From assembly GCA_017550425.1 (NCBI GenBank), contig JAFZPG010000040.1:1-60715 (forward strand): a DNA stretch of 60,715 nucleotides, written 5' to 3'. Shown in pieces: positions 34,885-42,807 of this stretch. A program made the position numbers and the translations under genes. The stretch is from Lachnospiraceae bacterium (GTDB lineage Bacteria > Bacillota > Clostridia > Lachnospirales > Lachnospiraceae). The notes below the pieces were generated by a model that ran no database searches, was not told where the DNA came from, and saw only the letters and a list, made by a program, of their open reading frames with translations. The first letter of the stretch is position 1, and the number at the start of each line of letters is the position of its first letter.

Positions 34885-37062
34885 TCATACCACAATTCTC
34901 TCTTTGCGTAAAGAGGAACGTTTTTCGGGAACCAGGCCGAAAATGACCTGCGCCATGGTCAGATCGACATCCAAAACCTCGATCTTCACGCGCTGTCCCA
35001 GAGTGAATACACCGCCCGTACGCTCACCTACCAGACGATAGTGAGTCTCATCGAGCACGTAGTGGTCACTCAAACTGCTTAGGCGGATGATGCCTTCGAC
35101 CGTGTTATACAATTCCACGAAGATGCCGACGTTCGTCACGCCGCTGATCACGCCCTTATGGATGTGCCCGATCTCACTCTGCATATACAAAGCCTTGAAG
35201 TATTTCATCACCTCACGCTCCGCTTCCGCTGCCTTCCGTTCAGTCGCCGAACAATGCGCCGCGATCTCGCCGAGAGTTGCCTCGGAGATTCTTGTATCAA
35301 GTCCGGCTTTCAGGATCCGATGGATCTGCAGGTCCGGATAACGCCGGATCGGTGATGTAAAGTGCGTGTAATGCTCCATGGCGAGTCCGAAATGCCCCAG
35401 GCATTCACTGCCGTAGCGGGCCTGTTTCATACAACGCAGCAGAACGCGATGGATCAACGGTCCTTCGGCTTCATGCGCGGTCGCATCCAGTACCTGCTGG
35501 AGCTTCTTCGGATGCACTTCATTCTGCAAGTGCAGGGCTACACCAAATCCTCCGAGGAAGGAAACAAACTCTTCCATACGGTCGTCGGCCGGTGCCTCGT
35601 GGTTTCGGTAAATGAACGGAAGGTTCTCCCAAAAAGCAACATTTGCAATGGTTTCATTGGCCGCGAGCATGAAATCTTCGATCATATCCGTGGCGACGCT
35701 GCGTTTGTACGGATAGATATCGATCGGAAAACCGTTCTCATCCAAGACTGCCTTCGGTTCCGGGAAATCAAAATCGATGGCACCGTGCTGTCTCCTGCGT
35801 TTGCGGATCAGTGCGGACAGACGTTCCATGGTCTGAAACATCGGTAACAGGCTCTCACATTCGTTTTTAAGGGCATCATCGGCCGTATCTTCAAGCAGAG
35901 CCGTGACCTCTTTGTATGACATTCTACGCGTGACGCGGATCACGCTCTCCACAACATGGTGATCGATGATCCGGCCTTGCGCATCGATGGTCATCAGGCA
36001 GCTCATGGCCAGGCGGTCCACGCCCGCATTCAAAGAACAGATCTCATTGGACAGTTCTTTCGGCAGCATCGGGATCACACGATCCGGGAAATACACACTG
36101 TTGCCGCGTTTTTTCGCTTCGGTATCCAGGGCGGATCCCTCCTTCACATAGTGGGAAACGTCTGCGATATGGACCCCGAGGGAAAAAGTTCCGTCAGCAT
36201 TTTCCGTGACGGAAACACCATCATCGAGATCTTTTGCATCCTCTCCGTCGATGGTTACGATCACTTCATTGCGCAGGTCTTCGCGGCCTGCGATGTCCCT
36301 CTCCGTGACATACGATGGGATAGATCTTGCCTCGCGGATAACTTCCTCGGGAAATGCGACCGGCAGGCCGTAGGCCAGAATGGTCCCTTCGATGTCGGTA
36401 CGCGGGTCGGCCGCATCGCCCAGAACACTGAGGATCTCGCCTTCCGGGTTACGTTTAGAATCCCCGAAATCGGTGATCTTTACCCAGACCTTGCTGTGAT
36501 CCCGGGCATCGCCGATCGCTTCTTTCGGAATATAGATGTCCTTCATGAAACGATTCCGCTCGGGAATAACAAAGCCATAAGAATTCTTCATGACCAGGGT
36601 GCCCAAAATGGTTTCATTGGCACGCTGAAGGATGGCCGTGACCTTGCCCACCGGATGTTTGTCACCCGTGTACAGGATCACCGCTTCGACCTCATCTTTA
36701 TGCATGGCACCGTTTACATTCTTTGCTTCAATATAGATGTCCGGAAGGTCGGAAGGATCATCCCCCGCCTCACCGGTCGTTGTTTGTTTCACAAAGCCGA
36801 AGCCGCGCGCCGAAGCAAAAAACGTTCCGCGGATCTTCGTATTTGCCTCGCAATTGGAATATGAGCCGGCCTGAACCGCAAAGTATTTTCCGTGATTTGT
36901 CACATTGATGCGCCCGTCACGGATCATGCCCTGCAGGATATCGGAGAACTCATCCCTCTTCTCTTTCGGTATATCCAGAAGGATCATAAGTTCTTTCAAT
37001 TTCATTGGTTTGTATGCCTCGGACGTAAACACGTCCATCAGCTGTTTCGTCTTATCTTCCAT
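34885..37062 (-). CDS. rnr: ribonuclease R
   Basis: A 725-residue 3'-5' exoribonuclease. It has N-terminal winged-helix and cold-shock regions (about 1-220), the RNB catalytic domain with the acidic cluster IDGEDAKDLDDGVSV (near 265-280), and a C-terminal S1 domain (GVISGVTNVGIFVELYNTVE). It degrades structured RNA and works with SmpB/tmRNA. It starts about 23 bases after the secG terminator, with GAGG as ribosome-binding site but no clear promoter. Confidence 0.97.
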   Translation of the reverse strand: MEDKTKQLMDVFTSEAYKPMKLKELMILLDIPKEKRDEFSDILQGMIRDGRINVTNHGKYFAVQAGSYSNCEANTKIRGTFFASARGFGFVKQTTTGEAGDDPSDLPDIYIEAKNVNGAMHKDEVEAVILYTGDKHPVGKVTAILQRANETILGTLVMKNSYGFVIPERNRFMKDIYIPKEAIGDARDHSKVWVKITDFGDSKRNPEGEILSVLGDAADPRTDIEGTILAYGLPVAFPEEVIREARSIPSYVTERDIAGREDLRNEVIVTIDGEDAKDLDDGVSVTENADGTFSLGVHIADVSHYVKEGSALDTEAKKRGNSVYFPDRVIPMLPKELSNEICSLNAGVDRLAMSCLMTIDAQGRIIDHHVVESVIRVTRRMSYKEVTALLEDTADDALKNECESLLPMFQTMERLSALIRKRRRQHGAIDFDFPEPKAVLDENGFPIDIYPYKRSVATDMIEDFMLAANETIANVAFWENLPFIYRNHEAPADDRMEEFVSFLGGFGVALHLQNEVHPKKLQQVLDATAHEAEGPLIHRVLLRCMKQARYGSECLGHFGLAMEHYTHFTSPIRRYPDLQIHRILKAGLDTRISEATLGEIAAHCSATERKAAEAEREVMKYFKALYMQSEIGHIHKGVISGVTNVGIFVELYNTVEGIIRLSSLSDHYVLDETHYRLVGERTGGVFTLGQRVKIEVLDVDLTMAQVIFGLVPEKRSSLRKERIVV

Positions 37063-37084
37063 TATTCTTTTCTAAACCTCATAA

Positions 37085-37124
37085 TAAAAAACACCCTATG
37101 CGATCATGATCGGCATAGAGTGTT
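37085..37124 (-). terminator. intrinsic terminator of secG
   Basis: On the minus strand ACACTCTATGC pairs with GCATAGGGTGT around a loop that is itself palindromic (CGATCATGATCG), followed by TTTTTTATT. It is strong, yet the rnr start codon is only about 23 bases beyond it, so rnr probably depends on readthrough. Confidence 0.8.
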
Positions 37125-37141
37125 TGGTAATTCTGCAAGAT

Positions 37142-37495
37142 TTATTCGGCTTCAGTAGTTGCCTCTGCTGCAGCTTCAGTAGTTGTTTCTGCTGCGGCCG
37201 CTGTAGTTGTCTCTACAGTTCCGGTATTGCCTGTATCTGCTCCTGCAGTCTTATTGAAAATACTACTGTTCAAAAGCAGGCATACAACAAAAAATACAAC
37301 AACAAGCCAAGTAGTGGCCTTTTGAAGTGCGCCTTCCATCGAACGCGCTTTATTTTTTCCCCAATAGGAGTCAGCCATACCGCTGATGGACCCCGATAAG
37401 CCTGCAGATTTGCCTTCCTGCATCATAACGAGAAGCGTTATAGCCAGTCCGAGAATTACTAATACTATACCGAGAATCATCTCTAAAACATCCAT
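37142..37495 (-). CDS. secG: preprotein translocase subunit SecG with a Thr/Ala/Glu-rich tail
   Basis: A 117-residue protein starting MDVLEMILGIVLVILGLAIT. Two transmembrane segments (about 5-25 and 58-78) flank the SecG loop GKSAGLSGSISGMADSYWGK. A normal SecG ends soon after the second segment; here about 35 residues of low complexity follow (ETTTAAAAETTTEAAAEATT type), which would lie outside the membrane. The start at 37493-37495 is chosen for its GGAGGTGAG site. The rnr-secG neighbourhood is typical. Confidence 0.92.
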   Translation of the reverse strand: MDVLEMILGIVLVILGLAITLLVMMQEGKSAGLSGSISGMADSYWGKNKARSMEGALQKATTWLVVVFFVVCLLLNSSIFNKTAGADTGNTGTVETTTAAAAETTTEAAAEATTEAE

Positions 37496-37514
37496 GGTCT
37501 CACCTCCACATAAG

Positions 37515-37543
37515 AATTTATCATAGGAACGCGGAAAATGCAA
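37515..37543 (-). promoter_or_regulatory. promoter of secG
   Basis: On the minus strand TTGCAT (37538-37543) and TAAATT (37515-37520) are 17 bases apart; an alternative pair is TTTGCT with TATGAT, also 17 apart. One copy of the CGGNMAATGC word (37532-37541) overlaps the -35 region and is the only intergenic copy seen. Confidence 0.55.
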
Positions 37544-37560
37544 GCAAAAATTTGCGATTT

Positions 37561-40122
37561 TTATTTTTTACCTGCTTTTTCGCTCTCGGAAGCGTCTTTA
37601 CCGTCCGGATCCGCTTCTTTGTCATCCTTTTTCTTGAGGAACAAAGCTATGAAAAACAGCACCATTCCGACGAGAGTCAGGCCGGAACCGATCAGCATGA
37701 GAAGCTTCTGCAGGAATTTGACGTTCTTTTCGCCGTCACTCTTTGTTGCAGCATCCGATGACGGAGCTTCCGTCCTCGGATCTATGATCTCTGCCGTAGA
37801 AGCCTCGGTCGGATCTTCTTTCGTTCCTTCTGTCTCAGGTTCGGTTTGCTTCTCCGTCTCAGTCTCCCGAACCGTTGTGGTCTCCTGAGGCTTTTCGGAA
37901 ACATTTACAAAGAACACGGCCTCGATCCCGTCATAAGATACGGAGATCGTGTTATCTCCTGCCTTTAATGCATCCTCCGGAAGTGCAACCTCATCGGTAA
38001 CTTCAACCTTCGTTCCGTCTTTATAGACTGCGAACACCGTAATATCTTTCGATGTAACTTTGTCGCCGACATATTTAGCGCCGCCGATATATTTCAGTTC
38101 CAGTTTTTCCGGCACTTCTTTCGTGGTTTCCTCAGCGGACTCTTCAGCCGTTGTATCCACTTCCGTCGAGTCCGTCTCGGTCGTATTCTCCTCTGAAGAC
38201 TCTACGGTCTCTTCTGCAGTCGTAACCTCAGCCGTGTAAGCTTCTGCCGTTGTCGGAGGTTGTGTGGGCGCTTGTGAAGGAGCTTGTGTCGGAGCTTGCG
38301 TCGGAGCCTGCGTAGGAGCTTGCGTCGGCGCCTGGGTTGGTGCTTGCGTAGGAGCTTGCGTTGGTGCCTGGGTTGGTGCTTGCGTCGGCGCCTGGGTTGG
38401 TGCCTGTGTTGCCTTAGCCTCGGCTTCAACTACAAATGTTTTGGTCAACGAACCATAGACGAAGGTCAATGTGTTCTTCCCGGCTTTTAAAGGTGTTCCA
38501 AACTCTTTGATCGACCATCCGTTCACTTGGGCGGTCTTACCGTTATTGTACTTAACTTTTACATTAAAATCGGATGCAGAATAGGCATCTCCTTCCGTTT
38601 TACTCGTAAAGTTTTGACTGATGATCAGTTCTTTTGCAACGAGTTTTTCGGCAGGGACCGTGATCGTAGTCGACTGTCCTCCGAAAGAAACCGTAATATT
38701 GTTAGATCCGACAGAAAGTTTTGCAGGCGAAACTGAGGCGGACGAAGTAACATCCTTCGTGGATTTATCACTGTAGGTAGCGACAACCTTAAAGTCCGAA
38801 GCGCTGACAGCGTCATTCTCGAACTTCTTGCCACCAATATAAGAAACAGAAATCGAGCTCAGAGTGACGCGTGTTTTACAATTCAGTTCATAGGTCGCAG
38901 CCATACCATTGTAATTCACGGCGATCGTGTTGACTCCGGCTTTCAGCGTGGTGGGTGAAACAGTAATGCTTCCGCTCTCGATAACCGTGCTTCCGTCGCT
39001 ATAAACGCCGATCACGATAAAATCCGAAGCACTGATCGTATCGCCGGCATATTTAGTACCGCCGTTATATTGCAATTGTATGCGGGTAAGGGTTACGGGC
39101 TGCGTCGCAGGAACTTTGACCGTAGTCGACTTTCCCTGATAGGATACCTTAATACTGTTAGTTCCTTCAATAAGTTGGTTCGCAGCAACCGAAAAGCCGT
39201 TGGTGACTGGTTTCGTTGAGCCATCGCTGTACAGGGCAGTCACGGAAACTTCTGCCGCATTGACTGACTGACCGACCGTTTTGGATCCGCCGATATACTT
39301 TGCTTCGATTCCGGATAATGTAACCTGGGCAGGATTACCGACTGTAACCTTAAAAGAAGTTGATTTTCCTTTGTATGTAACAGTAACGGTTTCTACTGCA
39401 TCAATATTGGGATCATAGCCGGAAACACTGTATCCGTCGATAGTCTTACCGGGATCAAACAGAGGCAGATAGGACGTTCCCATAGAAGCATTCGTCATGG
39501 TTACCAATGCAATGATGCCCGTGTCCGCCAGAGATGTACCTTTTTTTACTTGCGACGGAACCGAATTCGGATCGATGGAAACCGATTTAACATTGATATA
39601 GGTCAACCCGCCGATAAATAACTGTGCCCAATAATTCTTATACACATCATTTGCTGATACATGCCCTATACCCATGTGAGTAAAATCGGGGTTCAGCATA
39701 TTTTTGAGATGTCCCTCACTGCCATACCATTGCTCATAGGTTGCCTTAGCAGTGGAATTGCCGGCAGCTAAATTTTCCCCTACGGTAAACCATTGAATAT
39801 TGTCGGAAGGATCAGAATTATCAAGATTAAACAAATCCTCAAATGTTTTTCCGTCAGGGCGTTCATGACTGAAGTTTTTCGATATCTCTTCAGCCCGCGT
39901 CATGGCAGGATAATCACTCACAAGGATCGAATAAGTCAGAGGTGCGACATTATTTTTTGCGCGAAGATCATTGACCAGACGAGTAAGCGCCAAGCCTTCA
40001 TTGATCACAGCATCCGTAACTTTCTTTCCAGCAGCATAAGCCTTGGTTGGCGGATACGCGAAACCAAGGCTTACTACCATCAGTATGACCATTACTATGG
40101 ATGTGATCTTTTTAATTCTCAT
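37561..40122 (-). CDS. large surface protein: CAP domain, Ig-like repeats, PTQA stalk, C-terminal membrane anchor
   Basis: An 853-residue exported protein. A signal peptide (residues 1-30, cleavage after AYA) precedes a CAP/SCP-like domain (about 35-190: LVNDLRAKNNVAPLTYSILV, NFSHERPDGKTFEDLF, VGENLAAG). Then follow about five related Ig-like (Big) domains of about 75 residues, each with a YxGGxKxxxDxVxAxDFxVxxxY-type start, a stalk of about twelve TQAP units, a Thr/Glu-rich stretch, one more Ig-like domain, a transmembrane segment (LLMLIGSGLTLVGMVLFFIA) and a charged tail. There is no LPXTG motif. Likely a cell-wall-spanning protein; ligand unknown. Confidence 0.88.
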   Translation of the reverse strand: MRIKKITSIVMVILMVVSLGFAYPPTKAYAAGKKVTDAVINEGLALTRLVNDLRAKNNVAPLTYSILVSDYPAMTRAEEISKNFSHERPDGKTFEDLFNLDNSDPSDNIQWFTVGENLAAGNSTAKATYEQWYGSEGHLKNMLNPDFTHMGIGHVSANDVYKNYWAQLFIGGLTYINVKSVSIDPNSVPSQVKKGTSLADTGIIALVTMTNASMGTSYLPLFDPGKTIDGYSVSGYDPNIDAVETVTVTYKGKSTSFKVTVGNPAQVTLSGIEAKYIGGSKTVGQSVNAAEVSVTALYSDGSTKPVTNGFSVAANQLIEGTNSIKVSYQGKSTTVKVPATQPVTLTRIQLQYNGGTKYAGDTISASDFIVIGVYSDGSTVIESGSITVSPTTLKAGVNTIAVNYNGMAATYELNCKTRVTLSSISVSYIGGKKFENDAVSASDFKVVATYSDKSTKDVTSSASVSPAKLSVGSNNITVSFGGQSTTITVPAEKLVAKELIISQNFTSKTEGDAYSASDFNVKVKYNNGKTAQVNGWSIKEFGTPLKAGKNTLTFVYGSLTKTFVVEAEAKATQAPTQAPTQAPTQAPTQAPTQAPTQAPTQAPTQAPTQAPTQAPSQAPTQPPTTAEAYTAEVTTAEETVESSEENTTETDSTEVDTTAEESAEETTKEVPEKLELKYIGGAKYVGDKVTSKDITVFAVYKDGTKVEVTDEVALPEDALKAGDNTISVSYDGIEAVFFVNVSEKPQETTTVRETETEKQTEPETEGTKEDPTEASTAEIIDPRTEAPSSDAATKSDGEKNVKFLQKLLMLIGSGLTLVGMVLFFIALFLKKKDDKEADPDGKDASESEKAGKK
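38265..38408. repeat. 12-base tandem repeat encoding the PTQA stalk
   Basis: About twelve in-frame units of 12 bases (plus-strand consensus GGNGCYTGNGTN) encode the repeated Thr-Gln-Ala-Pro motif of the surface protein. The third bases vary between units, so the array is old enough to have diverged, but copy number could still change without shifting the frame. Confidence 0.9.
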
Positions 40123-40124
40123 TC

Positions 40125-40622
40125 TTACTTTCCGCAGCAGTGCTTATACTTCTTACCGGATCCGCAGGGGCAGGGATCGTTGCGGCCGATCTTCGCCGGC
40201 TTCACGATGGTCGTGGATCTCTTCTGCTCTTTGTAGAGTTCGGTCTGGCGTTCTTTCGTCAGATGGCGCTCCCACTCGGGCAATGTATACAGCCACTCCG
40301 CCTTTGCGGCAACCATGTTCTTATACAAAAGCTCTTTGTCGTAATCGAAAGAAACCACCGTATCCTCTTCCATCTCGTCGATCGGGTTCTTTGTGACGAG
40401 GCTGTCATCGATACCGTCGATGATACCGGTCATGACCATGACCGAAACATCAAACTGCTTCGCAAGATCCGCAACGGTTCCGGAGATCACTTCATCGGAA
40501 GCCAGAAGCTTCTTGTAGAAGCCCTGCTCGAGCGTGAAGTAACCGGCCCAGAACTTTTCTTCGTCCTGCGGTGTACGCTGTGTCTCATATGCAAGTTTAC
40601 GCCAATTTGCTAAAATACCCAT
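40125..40622 (-). CDS. SEC-C metal-binding domain protein
   Basis: A 165-residue cytoplasmic protein ending in a SEC-C zinc motif ([20 protein letters not shown], with the CxC...CC ligands), the same motif as the SecA tail. The N-terminal 130 residues are helical and not recognised. SEC-C proteins bind zinc and sometimes SecB or ribosomes. It lies 27 bases after recG, and the surface-protein gene starts two bases after its stop. Confidence 0.85.
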   Translation of the reverse strand: MGILANWRKLAYETQRTPQDEEKFWAGYFTLEQGFYKKLLASDEVISGTVADLAKQFDVSVMVMTGIIDGIDDSLVTKNPIDEMEEDTVVSFDYDKELLYKNMVAAKAEWLYTLPEWERHLTKERQTELYKEQKRSTTIVKPAKIGRNDPCPCGSGKKYKHCCGK

Positions 40623-40649
40623 TTCTCATAACCTCATTGAATTTGTAAT

Positions 40650-42749
40650 TTATAGTAAAGCCATAGGCTTACCGTCGTTTGTATCGTAACCCGCGAGGTC
40701 AAACTCCTGCGCGAGTTTCGCGCGGGCTTCTTCGGAAAGCCCTGCAAAATATTCATCGGCCCGGGAGACTGCCTCGGTAAATACCCCGGCGTCCTCAAAT
40801 ACATCGCCGATCCGAAATACCAGAGAGCCACTCTGTTTATGTCCGAAGAGCTGGCCCGGACCGCGGAGTTTCAGATCCTGCTCTGCAATATAGAAGCCGT
40901 CGTTTGAATGGTTCAAAACATCCAGTCGTTCATTTTCAGAAGAGGAACCTTCGGTCTGCACGAAAATACAGTAGGACTGCGCATCCCCTCGACCGACGCG
41001 ACCGCGCAACTGATGCAGGGAGGCCAGACCGAAACGCTGTGCATCCTCGATCATCATGACCGTCGCATTCGGAACATCGACGCCGACTTCGACGACGATG
41101 GTCGAAACGAGAATGTCCACGGAGTGCTCGAGAAACGCCTGCATGATGCGGTTTTTCTCGGCGTCCGACATACGTCCGTGCAAGATCTCGACGCGGGCGT
41201 CGGGAATATTGCTGCGGATCGTTTCTGCATAATCCGTGACGTTCGTGCCCGTCATGAGTTCGCTCTCTTCGACCAAAGGACAGATCACGTAGGCCTGATG
41301 GCCGGCAGCGATCTGCTTCTCGATGAAGCGATAGGCCTGCGGCCGGTATCCGGTGTCCACTACGCAGTTTTTGATGGGCAGGCGGTTTGCCGGTTTCTCG
41401 TCGATTACGGAGATATTCAGGTCGCCATACAGGATCATACCCAGCGTACGCGGGATGGGGGTCGCGCTCATAACGCACACATGCGGATGTAAGCCTTTAT
41501 CGGTAAGACTCTTCCGCTGTTCCACTCCGAAGCGATGTTGCTCGTCGGTGATGACCAGGGCGAGCTTTTCGGGCAATACCTTCTCCTGGAACAGAGCATG
41601 CGTGCCGACCACGATATCGAGTTCGCCGTCTTCCAATTTTCGGTAAATATCTGCCTTCTCTTTCGCCGTTACGGAGCCGGCCAGGAAGCCGATCCGAAGC
41701 GGAAGTTTGTACTCCTCAACCCAGGCGGTGAAATTCTGATAATGTTGGTGCGCCAGCACCTGCGTCGGCGCCATCAAAAAGCCCTGATAGCCGGACAATG
41801 CCGTCTCATACAAAAGAAGGAAGGCAACGATCGTCTTTCCGCTGCCGACATCGCCTTGCAATAAACGGTGCATGGTGTTCGGTCCGGTGATCTCTGCCCG
41901 CATCTGCTCCCACGCACGTTTCTGCGCGTTCGTAAGCTGATACGGCAACCGAGCGATGAAATCTTCGACCTCACGATGCGGTTTCAGTTCGGGATACGCA
42001 TTGGCCACTCCGGCGTACGTTTTGCGGATCAAACGAAGCATCAACGCGAAGCGATAAAACTCACGAAACGCAAGCGATCTGCGGCAGTCCTCATAATCCT
42101 TCTGATCCGATGGAAAATGTATATGCGCTACCGCTTCCTTTAGCGGTAAAAGCTCTGCTTTGCGGATGCACGCATCGTCCATACCGACAGGTTCAGTATA
42201 CTCGATTTCAGGCAGATTTTCAATAGCCTGCAATACGCATTTTTGTATGAGCTTCCGCGAGATTCCCTTGCACAAAGGATAGATTGGAAGCATCTTACCC
42301 ATCTGCGGCTTATAATCTTCCGGTTTGAAATACTCAGGCTGTTCAAAGGTCACGCGGGAGCCGCGGATCTCGGATATGCGCCCGCGGAATATATAGGTGT
42401 CGTTTGCATGGAACAATGCACGCACAAAAGGCGCATTGTACCAGATCAGGGTGCACTCCCTGCCTTCGATATCCTCAGCGCTCGTGATCGCAATGGTGAG
42501 ATTCCCCTTCTTTTTAAGAACGACGCCCTTTTTGATCCTTCCGTACACGGAAACGATGCCGGAGGCACCTTCCAACGATGCGCACTTGCTGACCGCTTCG
42601 CGCAGGGTCACGGGCTTCTCATACACCTCGTAATCTCTCGGAAAATACATCAGAAGATCCCAGGCGGTCTCGATATGCAGTTTTTGAAACAGCAACGCCG
42701 TCTTGCTGCCGACGCCCTTCAGGCTTTTGATCGGATCGGTCTTCTTCAT
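40650..42749 (-). CDS. recG: ATP-dependent DNA helicase RecG
   Basis: A 699-residue fork-reversal helicase. The N-terminal wedge/OB domain comes first (YGRIKKGVVLKKKGNLTIAI region); helicase motifs follow: Walker A GDVGSGKTIVAFLLL, the RecG form of motif II ITDEQHRFGVEQR, SATPIPRTLGMILYGD and the TRG-type end (GPGQLFGHKQSGSLVFRIGD). It acts in DNA repair. The DAK2 and Asp23 genes upstream are its usual neighbours; a terminator (42768-42801) lies 19 bases before its start. Confidence 0.97.
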   Translation of the reverse strand: MKKTDPIKSLKGVGSKTALLFQKLHIETAWDLLMYFPRDYEVYEKPVTLREAVSKCASLEGASGIVSVYGRIKKGVVLKKKGNLTIAITSAEDIEGRECTLIWYNAPFVRALFHANDTYIFRGRISEIRGSRVTFEQPEYFKPEDYKPQMGKMLPIYPLCKGISRKLIQKCVLQAIENLPEIEYTEPVGMDDACIRKAELLPLKEAVAHIHFPSDQKDYEDCRRSLAFREFYRFALMLRLIRKTYAGVANAYPELKPHREVEDFIARLPYQLTNAQKRAWEQMRAEITGPNTMHRLLQGDVGSGKTIVAFLLLYETALSGYQGFLMAPTQVLAHQHYQNFTAWVEEYKLPLRIGFLAGSVTAKEKADIYRKLEDGELDIVVGTHALFQEKVLPEKLALVITDEQHRFGVEQRKSLTDKGLHPHVCVMSATPIPRTLGMILYGDLNISVIDEKPANRLPIKNCVVDTGYRPQAYRFIEKQIAAGHQAYVICPLVEESELMTGTNVTDYAETIRSNIPDARVEILHGRMSDAEKNRIMQAFLEHSVDILVSTIVVEVGVDVPNATVMMIEDAQRFGLASLHQLRGRVGRGDAQSYCIFVQTEGSSSENERLDVLNHSNDGFYIAEQDLKLRGPGQLFGHKQSGSLVFRIGDVFEDAGVFTEAVSRADEYFAGLSEEARAKLAQEFDLAGYDTNDGKPMALL

Positions 42750-42767
42750 GTATCATCCTCGTATGTG

Positions 42768-42801
42768 AAAACGAGGTAAAAACGAAACCGTCTTTACCTC
42801 G
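42768..42801 (-). terminator. intrinsic terminator between the DAK2 gene and recG
   Basis: On the minus strand CGAGGTAAA (42793-42801) pairs perfectly with TTTACCTCG (42772-42780) and is followed by TTTTC. The recG start lies 19 bases further on and has no promoter that I can see, so termination is probably incomplete. Confidence 0.75.
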
Positions 42802-42807
42802 AATGCA

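Noticed and set aside
38265..38408. Short regular repeats as a possible CRISPR array
   Set aside because: The units are 12 bases with no spacers and encode the in-frame TQAP stalk of a surface protein.
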